DNA from: a virus
Reading direction: 5' to 3' (one strand)
DNA length: 44,782 bases
IMG/VR virus record: IMGVR_UViG_3300048927_000516
Location: 1 to 44,782 of that record
The notes under the pieces were generated by a model. The model saw nothing but the letters and a program-made list of their open reading frames with translations, had not been told where the DNA came from and searched no databases. Positions 1 through 6,077 of this stretch are shown here, in pieces. The translations under genes and the position numbers were made by a program. Numbering within the stretch: the first letter of the stretch is position 1; every line of letters starts with the position of its first letter.

Positions 1-62
1 CCCACCTCACCATTCCTGATAAACTCCCCCACCTCCCAGCCCCACCCAATCCAGAACCGCCA

Positions 63-137
63 ATGTCCCCTATCTCCGCCACACCCGCCCCACTCTCCCG
101 CCGCTTCTCCGTCGCCCCGATGATGGATTGGGCGTAG
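63..137 (+). pseudogene. dusA: 5' remnant of host dusA, 24 codons then stop
   Basis: An ATG at 63 opens a reading frame that contains [11 protein letters not shown], the same block found in the intact dusA copy at the right edge, then ends at a TAG at 135-137 just past the att core. This is the original chromosomal beginning of dusA, separated from the rest of the gene by prophage insertion. The residues before the shared block differ completely from those at the right junction, as expected if the right-hand 5' end came from the phage. The host start codon is intact, so a 24-residue peptide may still be made and transcription may run on into the prophage. Confidence 0.85.
114..127 (+). other. 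left att core (14 bp)
   Basis: GCCCCGATGATGGA is identical to 44656-44669. Identity breaks on both sides: C/G at the base before the core, T/C at the base after it. The crossover therefore lies within these 14 bases. The core codes for APMMD of DusA, which keeps the reading frame across the junction. Confidence 0.85.
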
Positions 138-189
138 TCCCTCGTCTGCACCCCGGCCAGCCTGGCCATTTCCTCAAAGACACAACGCT

Positions 190-198
190 TTGTAGCAA
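190..198 (-). other. arm-type integrase site candidate (left)
   Basis: TTGTAGCAA is the complement of the TTGCTACA motif that occurs three times next to the integrase gene (44485-44522). Its place 60 bp inside the left junction fits an arm-type binding site of a tyrosine integrase. This is inferred from the repeat alone. Confidence 0.45.
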
Positions 199-278
199 TT
201 TCTAAGCATCCAGCAACTTCCGTTCACAAAGGGCACTTCAGGTACTACGCTTTTCCTTTTGTGAAAGGAGTCGATGCT

Positions 279-491
279 GTGGCTGACGAATATTCATTAG
301 CGGATGTGCTGGAGAGGATGTACCAGAATCAGCTCAGCCTAGAAGCAGCCTTGATGGAGCTTACGCTTCGTGCCGAACAGCAAGGCTTGGCCGAGGTTGG
401 GGACAACGTTCGGGGCGCTTTGTGGGTGATTGGCGAGAACGCTGGGCACATTAAACAGGGCCTGGCAAAGCTCCGGAGCAAAAACCTCTGA
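279..491 (+). CDS. small helical phage protein, 70 aa, unknown function
   Basis: The GTG at 279 is preferred over the in-frame GTG at 261 because AAAGGAG at 264-270 lies eight bases upstream of it. The product begins M-ADEYSLADVLERMYQ and is predicted to be mostly helical, with a conserved-looking centre (VGDNVRGALWVIGENAGHIKQGL). Small proteins of this general look recur beside Pseudomonas prophages, from memory, but no function is known to me. It is the first gene after the left junction and reads in the same direction as the truncated dusA, so it could be expressed from the host dusA promoter even in the silent prophage. No transmembrane segment or signal peptide is visible. Confidence 0.7.
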   Translation: MADEYSLADVLERMYQNQLSLEAALMELTLRAEQQGLAEVGDNVRGALWVIGENAGHIKQGLAKLRSKNL

Positions 492-913
492 AAGACCACA
501 CACCGATTGTACTGGAGCACTTCGGTCGTTAAGCCCCAACCCCATGTATATACTGAGGTTCAGCGCATTTCACTAATGCGGTCATAAATGCATGATGGGC
601 ATTGGATGGCATAGAATGGCTTACTGTTTGCCCCATTGCCCCACCCTCGCCAGTTCCGTAGCTCACGATCCGACGGGTTATCATAACAATCGGTAGACTC
701 GTCCCTGACATAGGCAGCATGCGGCCGGTAGCGGCTCAAAGGATGCAATGGTCCGCGACGTACGGTCACGGCAGCCAGAAATGCAACTGGATTTACTGCG
801 TTACCAAGGTAAAGTCACCGAAATGGTTAGTTATCATTCACGACTCGGCAGCATTTCTTTAAGCGTTTTCGCATAAATTTAGGAAGCTGTACAAAAAAGG
901 AAAGCTGTATTAC
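492..913. other. 422-bp gap, no supported gene
   Basis: No frame here has a convincing start, ribosome site and codon bias. Short ORFs on the minus strand resemble anonymous intergenic Pseudomonas translations. Just before the next gene, GGAAGCTGTAC and GGAAAGCTGTAT form a short direct repeat (883-911), the second overlapping the ribosome-binding region. Confidence 0.5.
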
Positions 914-1825
914 ATGCAAAAGACAACGCTGATTGATCGCTTTGGAAACCCACTTACCTCTCAAACGCAGCTTGTCGTTGTCGCTAAATTACCCAATGGA
1001 AGCTACGCAGAGGAACAAGACCTGTATTCGTGGCAAAATGGGCAGCGTAACACTAACTTAGTGGCCCACGCGCACGGCCATGACCTTTTATACATCCTCA
1101 CCAATGAGCTGGGGCTTGTTGATGTAGACCCCTCGGGCTTATTGCAACTACGGGTCGTGGTAACTGCTGATCCTCACGTATCTGTAATGCGGGTACTTGG
1201 TAAGATTGCCGAAGCAGTCATCGTGCAGGAGTGCAATCGCAGCATATTCGCGAACAGAAAATGGGGCATGGTTGCACGGAAGGGTCGACGCCCGCACCAA
1301 GCGCTAGACGACTTCAAGGCAATTGGTACGGGACTTAATTCTACGAATAGGAACCACCCGCAAAAATATAACGCAACCAACCCTCAAAGAGACATCATCT
1401 GGATTCATAAAGAGAATACTACTCAAGAGCTTTTGCAATTAGTGCGCGGCAACAACTCAGGTGTATCTGCTGGAATTCAAGTAAAAGTCAGTCACGATGG
1501 CCTTACGTATTTATATCAGTCCGACATCGCTACTCGACGGTACGAAGTGCCTCTTGTGTATTTCGACTTAGGAAATGACTTTCATAACTTGGCCAACAGG
1601 ATTTACGCAACTGGACTTGATGTAGCAATCGGCACCGACTTCGTACAAGGCCGCACAATCTCATCAGAGGTCCACGAATTGTTAGTGTCCTACTATTGGC
1701 TGGTATATGATTTGGTCGCAGGAAAGATGACAATTGATCAACTAATAAAAGACGAGTTGCTTTTCGATGCATTCAAAAAAGATGTGCAGGAACAGCAACT
1801 CCGCAAGCAAATTATTGTTGTTTAA
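914..1825 (+). CDS. 303-aa protein with PD-(D/E)xK-like nuclease signature
   Basis: I do not recognise the family. The order of candidate residues matches the restriction-endonuclease fold: E100 in a helix (LGKIAEAVIV), D160 before a hydrophobic strand (QRDIIWI), then a strand carrying Q189-V-K191 (AGIQVKVS), the QxK variant of the ExK motif. The remaining C-terminal third is helical (HELLVSYYWLVYDLVAG). No membrane segments are present. AAAGGAAA lies upstream of the ATG at a long spacing. It is monocistronic, more AT-rich than the structural genes, and sits in the cargo region near the left junction, which suggests a lysogenic-conversion or defence role. That role is inference; the fold assignment needs structure prediction. 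Confidence 0.6.
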   Translation: MQKTTLIDRFGNPLTSQTQLVVVAKLPNGSYAEEQDLYSWQNGQRNTNLVAHAHGHDLLYILTNELGLVDVDPSGLLQLRVVVTADPHVSVMRVLGKIAEAVIVQECNRSIFANRKWGMVARKGRRPHQALDDFKAIGTGLNSTNRNHPQKYNATNPQRDIIWIHKENTTQELLQLVRGNNSGVSAGIQVKVSHDGLTYLYQSDIATRRYEVPLVYFDLGNDFHNLANRIYATGLDVAIGTDFVQGRTISSEVHELLVSYYWLVYDLVAGKMTIDQLIKDELLFDAFKKDVQEQQLRKQIIVV

Positions 1826-1888
1826 GGGGCAGTATGATAAACATAATTGCGTTTGGCTTCCTGTGTGTCGACGCAATTGGTTGTCTGC

Positions 1889-1940
1889 GACCGCTTTCGA
1901 CTTGGGGTTGCTCCCAAAAGGGAGCTAGTCGATAGCGGTC
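1889..1940. repeat. 52-nt imperfect hairpin in a 328-bp intergenic gap
   Basis: Paired segments are GACCGCT with AGCGGTC (outer), CGAC with GTCG (middle) and GCTCCC with GGGAGC around an AAAA loop (inner), separated by small internal loops. There is no T run in either direction, so it is not a standard terminator. It resembles short palindromic intergenic elements of Pseudomonas. The rest of 1826-2153 holds only the palindrome at 2035-2050 and a small AGCGG/CCGCT hairpin just after it. Confidence 0.5.
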
Positions 1941-2034
1941 ATTGGAACAATTACAGGTTAGGGATTCGAACCCGACCATGGTTAGCTGTAGTCCGCTCAA
2001 GGCCACGAAAGTAGAGCATGTAGCACCTGAGTTA

Positions 2035-2050
2035 AGGCCTATATAGGCCT
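2035..2050. repeat. 16-bp perfect palindrome
   Basis: AGGCCTATATAGGCCT is fully self-complementary, with AGGCCT arms and an ATAT centre. It is followed at 2052-2064 by a 5-bp hairpin and two nearby copies of TGCCCTAA. It may be a protein-binding site upstream of the membrane-protein gene at 2154. Confidence 0.4.
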
Positions 2051-2153
2051 AAAGCGGTGTCCGCTATGCCCTAAAAATGCCCTAAGATCATCTGCGCTTC
2101 GAGCCGGCATTGGCAGGAGCAGAGGGAAGCGTCCTGATACAGGTGATCATCTG

Positions 2154-2678
2154 ATGGAAAATTACAAATTTTTGTATGAGCTCTCGAGAAAAGCACTGGA
2201 CGAGGAGCTTGACCGGTACAAAAAACTCGACGAGAAAGCGAGTAGATTTCTCAGCATCCTCAGCATCGGCATCGTTGCCTACACAGCCCTCCTTAATGCA
2301 GCGTCTTCAAAAATACTACCTATCAACACCTTCGGCATTCTCGGATGGGTATTTGCCATACTTTCGGGACTGACATTTGTAGCTCTGTTTTCGGCATGGT
2401 TCAGAATTTTCAATAGCATTAAGCTTTCTGACAGCCCCACCATCGCTATCGGAAAAACCGCAAACGAGCTTGCCGATCAGGAAGAAATTATCACGATGTA
2501 TTATTTACTGGCTCTTTCCTGCCAGGAAGCGTTGGTGGTAGCCCGCTCGGTGCTACAGGCGAAGACCGACTATCTGGAGAGTGCGTACAGAGAAATTTTC
2601 GCGTCCACATGTCTTTTAGCCGCTTGCCTGCTACTTTATTTCTGGATTGCAGCGTCTTCCCAAGGAGTAAATTCATGA
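2154..2678 (+). CDS. membrane protein, SLATT/2TM-effector-like layout, 174 aa
   Basis: The N-terminal amphipathic helix (ALDEELDRYKKLDEKASRFL, residues 14-33) leads directly into a transmembrane pair (about 32-52 and 62-84). A soluble helical stretch rich in acidic residues follows, then a final hydrophobic segment near 150-168. This helix-then-TM-pair layout is typical of SLATT, PycTM and retron 2TM membrane effectors, which kill or arrest infected cells by disturbing the membrane. The assignment is by layout only. Its stop overlaps the start of the 39-aa gene (ATGA at 2675-2678), so the two are translationally coupled. No nucleotide-sensing domain or cyclase is next to it. Confidence 0.6.
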   Translation: MENYKFLYELSRKALDEELDRYKKLDEKASRFLSILSIGIVAYTALLNAASSKILPINTFGILGWVFAILSGLTFVALFSAWFRIFNSIKLSDSPTIAIGKTANELADQEEIITMYYLLALSCQEALVVARSVLQAKTDYLESAYREIFASTCLLAACLLLYFWIAASSQGVNS

Positions 2679-2794
2679 CCGATGATAAAAAACCGGATAC
2701 AAAACCTGCTGACAAACCAAAACCTAACCCGGCGGCAAAGAAGCCTGAGGTGGTAATGGTTCTCAATCATCAGGATAAACTCAAAAAGCGCTGA
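2675..2794 (+). CDS. 39-aa Lys/Pro-rich partner of the membrane protein
   Basis: AAGGAG at 2662-2667 lies seven bases before the ATG, which shares ATGA with the upstream stop. The product is very polar, with repeated K-P-D/N/A units (residues 4-24) followed by a short hydrophobic strand (EVVMVL, 25-30) and a basic tail (KLKKR). It has no membrane segment. Tight coupling to the membrane protein suggests they work as a pair, for example effector and inhibitor or effector and accessory peptide. Too short for family assignment. Confidence 0.65.
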   Translation: MTDDKKPDTKPADKPKPNPAAKKPEVVMVLNHQDKLKKR

Positions 2795-2813
2795 TGCTTT
2801 CAAACCTCGTTTC

Positions 2814-2949
2814 GGCTTGGCAAGGTCGATCAACATCACCTGCTCCACAGTTTTATGCCGCGAGCCATCCTGCGGCATCAAGATGCCTTGCAAAAAGGTG
2901 TCTGTCTCAGTGATTCAAGGCAGTTTTTTTGTGGAGCAGTAGCCAAGCC
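2814..2949. ncRNA. nested inverted-repeat element, candidate structured RNA
   Basis: Four perfect stems nest in one another. The outer stem is GGCTTGGC (2814-2821) with GCCAAGCC (2942-2949). The second is CTGCTCCACA (2840-2849) with TGTGGAGCAG (2930-2939). Inside are two hairpins: ATGCCGC/GCGGCAT (2855-2861/2872-2878) and TGCCTTG/CAAGGCA (2884-2890/2916-2922). A T7 run follows the last hairpin on the plus strand, so that hairpin could also end transcription of the two genes upstream. If read through, the T run becomes trapped inside the 10-bp stem. The strand of the RNA, if any, is not certain. A minus-strand ORF also runs through here but has no clear start. Confidence 0.5.
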
Positions 2950-3102
2950 ACCTGCAAATTCGGTACAGTGACGTCTAAGAGATGTGCTATGGCGCATGCC
3001 TTGACCGAAGCAGATGGCGAAAAAGGCATCCGAAGATGCTACGTTTGCTTCAACGACTCTTAATCACATGAGTTCCATGGACCTTCAAGCAGGGCCATCA
3101 AA

Positions 3103-3276
3103 ATGCAAAGAAACGAAGATACAACCCGTCGCAATGAGCCGGCGCGCTTCAATTACGATTTGGTACGTATGTCCTCGGCAATTGAGAGCGGCAGCATGAC
3201 CCTCCCACGCGGACAAAATCACGCAGAGCGGAAAGAATGGATTCGGGCCCAACTAGCCAAGCTGGACACGTTGTAG
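3103..3276 (+). CDS. putative antitoxin, 57 aa
   Basis: An ATG at 3103 (the frame is closed just upstream by a TAA) opens 57 codons ending with TAG at 3274-3276. The product is charged and helical, with RNEPARFNYDLVRMSSAIE in the first half and AERKEWIRAQLAKLDTL at the end. It lies directly before, and overlaps by 40 bases, a gene whose product resembles a YafO-type toxin. Small-first gene order with overlap is the usual form of type II toxin-antitoxin operons. The ribosome site is weak (AGGG at 3091-3094). I do not recognise the antitoxin family. Confidence 0.5.
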   Translation: MQRNEDTTRRNEPARFNYDLVRMSSAIESGSMTLPRGQNHAERKEWIRAQLAKLDTL

Positions 3277-3695
3277 ACTTAAGCATCCATTTTGCAAGAA
3301 TCTACATGACTGTTGCTGCGAACGATGGCGAAATCCTCGATCGATTCATCAATCACGCTCAAGAACACGGGCTAGCCAATCTTCCAGGCCGGCTTAAGCC
3401 TTCGTGGGACGTCCCCACAGATGACCCATTCTGGCTCAAAAAAGTTGAATACGCCCGCCACTGGGATTTATGGCATTACCACGTCGGGATGCCAGATTAC
3501 GATGAAACCAACGGTCATGGCGATTTTACCTCAGAATGGGTTCTGCACCTCCGTCGCTTGCCATGCGGTACTCGAACGCAAATAGTCGATTGGGATAAGC
3601 ACCCGCCATTTGAGCTTCCCCTCGAAAAGTATTTTGTGATGCCTGGCGATGAGATTCCACTGGTTTTCCCTAAGAAGCCGAAGCCGGTGCGCTAA
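3237..3695 (+). CDS. putative YafO-like ribosome-dependent toxin
   Basis: The 152-aa product has a core (FWLKKVEYARHWDLWHYHVG, then TSEWVLHLRR) that matches, from memory, the general pattern of YafO-family mRNA interferase toxins: a hydrophobic strand, a DRF..AQEHGL helix, a P-rich turn with W, then paired His/Trp strands. Tail residues VFPKKPKPVR are basic. The start is uncertain: ATG 3237 overlaps the preceding small gene, while ATG 3306 would remove the first strand. It ends four bases inside the 3' end of umuC on the other strand. Function by similarity of layout only. Confidence 0.5.
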   Translation: MDSGPTSQAGHVVDLSIHFARIYMTVAANDGEILDRFINHAQEHGLANLPGRLKPSWDVPTDDPFWLKKVEYARHWDLWHYHVGMPDYDETNGHGDFTSEWVLHLRRLPCGTRTQIVDWDKHPPFELPLEKYFVMPGDEIPLVFPKKPKPVR

Positions 3696-4969
3696 TCACA
3701 TCGTACCGTCCACAACTGGTCTAGCTTCGTGGTGTAGCTTTGGCTCATCAATTCTCGTCGCATGCTCCATTCAGGACTTCTCGGTACGCTCGCGGCACGA
3801 AGCGTACCTTTGCCCCACCGCTCATTGATCTCATCCAGCACTGCCATCACCTTTGTCGCCTCTGAAGGTTGCGAAACGGCAAACAAATCGTCCGTGTACT
3901 CACCCGGCTGGCACAGATTCAGCAGCATCACTTCGGCTTTGCTGTAGTTGAATCCGGGGCGAAATACCCCCTCAAGCGCGTCGACCGCCGTCTTTGTCAG
4001 CAAGCGCACATCGTCCGTCGGGTACGGCAGATCGACCACCACACCATTCGCGTATTTGGCCTCATCGGGATTGAACATACCGGTGCGGATGCTGACCCGG
4101 ATCTTCTTGCACAGCGACTTCTGTGCCCGGAGCTTTTCCGATGCCCGCATCATGTAAGTCGCCACGGCCTCCTTGATCGGCGGCAGCTCCTTCAGCCTTT
4201 TGCCGAACATTCTGCTGCAGCAGATCTCTTGCTTTGGCGGATCCGACTCGTCCAGCTCCAGGCACGTCGTGCCGGCCAATTCTCGGGCAGTTTTCTCGAT
4301 CACCACGCTGAAGTTTTTCCTCAACATCCACGGGTCTGCTTTGGCCAGATCCATGGCGGTTTTGATCCCCATGCCGTCAAAGTGCAATTTCATGCGCCGT
4401 CCTATTCCCCACACCTCCGCTACGTCCGTGTTACGCAGCACCCAGTCGCGCTTGATTGGGTCGCAGATGTTCACGACGCCACCGGTTTGCGCCTGCAGGC
4501 GCTTGGCGGTGTGGTTGGCCAGCTTGGCCAAGGTCTTGGTGTGCGCGATACCAACGCCGACAGGTATGCCCGTGCAGCGCAGTACCTGGCTGCGGATCTT
4601 GCGGCCGAGGCCGTCCAAATCATTGATGCCGGTGAGGTCGGCGAAGGCTTCGTCGATGCTGTACACCTCAACGGCCGGCACCAACGATTCGATCAGGGTC
4701 ATGACGCGTTCGCTCATGTCGCCGTACAGCGCGTAATTCGAGGAGAACGGGACGATGCCGTGCTGCTTGAGCTTCTGCTTGATCTGGAAGTACGGCTCGC
4801 CCATTTTCACGTAGGGCTTGGCATCGTAGCTCCGGGCGATGACACAGCCGTCGTTATTCGACAGCACCACTATGGGTACCTTGGCCAGGTCAGGACGAAA
4901 CACGCGTTCGCAACTGGCGTAGAAGCTGTTGCAATCGATTAGGCCAAATACCGGCGTCACCTTAGACAT
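3692..4969 (-). CDS. umuC: error-prone DNA polymerase V subunit UmuC (RulB type)
   Basis: A Y-family polymerase of 425 aa, the usual length. Catalytic acidic residues are in LIDCNSFY (D12) and YSIDEAFADL (D106, E107), and the helix-hairpin-helix region follows (DVAEVWGIGRRM). It copies damaged DNA once bound to UmuD' and RecA. The ATG overlaps the end of umuD by eight bases, so the two form one operon. It is carried inside the prophage rather than in the chromosome proper. Similar plasmid-borne rulAB operons are known in Pseudomonas. The C-terminal RNA-like tail usual for clamp binding is not obvious. Confidence 0.95.
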   Translation of the reverse strand: MSKVTPVFGLIDCNSFYASCERVFRPDLAKVPIVVLSNNDGCVIARSYDAKPYVKMGEPYFQIKQKLKQHGIVPFSSNYALYGDMSERVMTLIESLVPAVEVYSIDEAFADLTGINDLDGLGRKIRSQVLRCTGIPVGVGIAHTKTLAKLANHTAKRLQAQTGGVVNICDPIKRDWVLRNTDVAEVWGIGRRMKLHFDGMGIKTAMDLAKADPWMLRKNFSVVIEKTARELAGTTCLELDESDPPKQEICCSRMFGKRLKELPPIKEAVATYMMRASEKLRAQKSLCKKIRVSIRTGMFNPDEAKYANGVVVDLPYPTDDVRLLTKTAVDALEGVFRPGFNYSKAEVMLLNLCQPGEYTDDLFAVSQPSEATKVMAVLDEINERWGKGTLRAASVPRSPEWSMRRELMSQSYTTKLDQLWTVRCD

Positions 4970-5387
4970 GGCTGCGCACGCTGCCGATGATTACGCCCCA
5001 GATGGCTAGCTCATCACCTTCCAGCACATAGCGAGGCGGATACTTGGGGTTTTCAGACAAGAGGATCACGTCCTTTCCCCGGACGCACAGTCGTTTACAC
5101 AGCGGATCGTTGTTCAGCAACGCCACGACGATGTGACCATGGGCTGGCTCCAGCGAACGATCTACCACCGCCAGATCTCCGTCAAAAATGCCCGCGCCCT
5201 GCATACTTTCCCCGGTGATTTTCACCAAGTAGACATGCGGGGCGCGAATGTTGAGAACCTCATCTAAAGAGATGTGTGCCTCAATGTGATCAGCCGCCGG
5301 CGAAGGAAAGCCAGCGGGCACCTGAAATAAACAAAGAGGCAGCTTCAGGCCTACTTCGGCAATTGGGCCTAAAATCGAATAGCTCAT
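4962..5387 (-). CDS. umuD: SOS mutagenesis protein UmuD (RulA type)
   Basis: The 141-aa product has the S24 self-cleavage set: cleavage site Ala25-Gly26 (VPAGFPSP), catalytic Ser61 in TGESMQGAG and Lys98 in LCKRL. RecA-stimulated cleavage yields UmuD', which activates UmuC. Length matches the family. Upstream at 5406-5421 is a perfect LexA box, so the operon should be under direct SOS control. Confidence 0.95.
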   Translation of the reverse strand: MSYSILGPIAEVGLKLPLCLFQVPAGFPSPAADHIEAHISLDEVLNIRAPHVYLVKITGESMQGAGIFDGDLAVVDRSLEPAHGHIVVALLNNDPLCKRLCVRGKDVILLSENPKYPPRYVLEGDELAIWGVIIGSVRSHV

Positions 5388-5405
5388 GACGCACGACTTC
5401 CAACA

Positions 5406-5421
5406 CTGTACGAATGTACAG
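5406..5421. promoter_or_regulatory. LexA box upstream of umuDC
   Basis: CTGTACGAATGTACAG matches the CTGT-N8-ACAG consensus at all eight conserved positions. It lies 19 bases before the umuD start. It also faces the decayed SRAP gene on the other strand (from about 5478), so it may once have controlled both. Confidence 0.85.
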
Positions 5422-5477
5422 TTAACTTTCAGAAGCGCTCGCGGTCAATTTCTGTAGGAAATATCTGATAGGCGGGC

Positions 5478-6008
5478 AAATGGGGGGCGACTTGCACAGT
5501 ACGACGGTATCCACGATTTTGTAGCGGCGTTGAGCATGCTCAACGCCTTGATCAATAAAACCGGCGACCAGCCCTTCGAGCGCTACAACGCAGCTCCCAC
5601 TACCCAGCTGGCGATTTTCTATCTGGGGGAAAATACCTGCACGCCGACATGGTCCGCTTGGGGATGGCGTCCAAACTGGGCAAAGGATCGCGCCGCGCCG
5701 ATCAACGCCCGGGTAGAAAAAGTGGCCCATGGCCCATTCTTCCGTGCGATCTGACCGCACCGGGCATTCATTGCGATCAACAACTGGTTTGAATGGGTCG
5801 ATGAAGGCGGCCCCAAGAAAAAAACGTTACATTATTCGCCGGCGAGACCGGGCACCGATCCGTCGCCGCGATAGGCCAATACCCCGATGCCGAACAACCA
5901 CCTGGTAAGCACGACGGTTTCGTGATCATTACGGCCGACAGTGCCGGTGGCATGGTGGATATTCATGATCGTCGAGGGTATTGGACTGTTGAAGCCGACA
6001 AGCACTGA
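5478..6008 (+). pseudogene. decayed SRAP-domain gene (YedK/HMCES type)
   Basis: Reading from 5480 the frame gives RLAQYDGIHDFVAAL, then RYNAAPTTQ, WGWRPNWAKDRAAPINAR and a stop at 5752-5754 in place of the expected Trp, after which PHRAF..NNWFEWVDEGG continues in the same frame. A frameshift near 5830-5860 leads to AAIGQYPDAE and FVIITADSAGGMVDIHDRR, after which similarity ends. SRAP proteins cross-link to abasic sites in single-stranded DNA through Cys2. Here the start region reads ATG then five G, so Cys2 and the frame are lost. Several independent lesions make this a dead gene. It is divergent from umuDC across a LexA box, a typical SOS setting. Confidence 0.85.
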
Positions 6009-6077
6009 CTGTTGAGTCTTGGCCTAGCGCCCACTTGCGTAGAACCATTTATTACCATGGCCACTCAATTCGTTGGC

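Noticed and set aside
1951-2040. Sequence like a tRNA T-arm on the minus strand (GGGTTCGAATCCC at about 1960-1975)
   Set aside because: The T stem is imperfect, the acceptor end has wrong spacing to any CCA, and no anticodon or D arm fits upstream. At most a short remnant.
2814-2949. Reading the nested stem element as an msr-msd for the RT at 36889
   Set aside because: Retron RNAs are normally next to their RT; this element is 34 kb away on the other side of the structural genes.
3014-3199. Plus-strand ORF of 61 codons before the toxin gene
   Set aside because: Different frame from the better 57-codon ORF at 3103, low-complexity product and no coupling to the toxin.
3869-4942. Long plus-strand open frame of 357 codons opposite umuC
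   Set aside because: It mirrors the GC-rich codon pattern of umuC on the other strand, and umuC has complete catalytic motifs.
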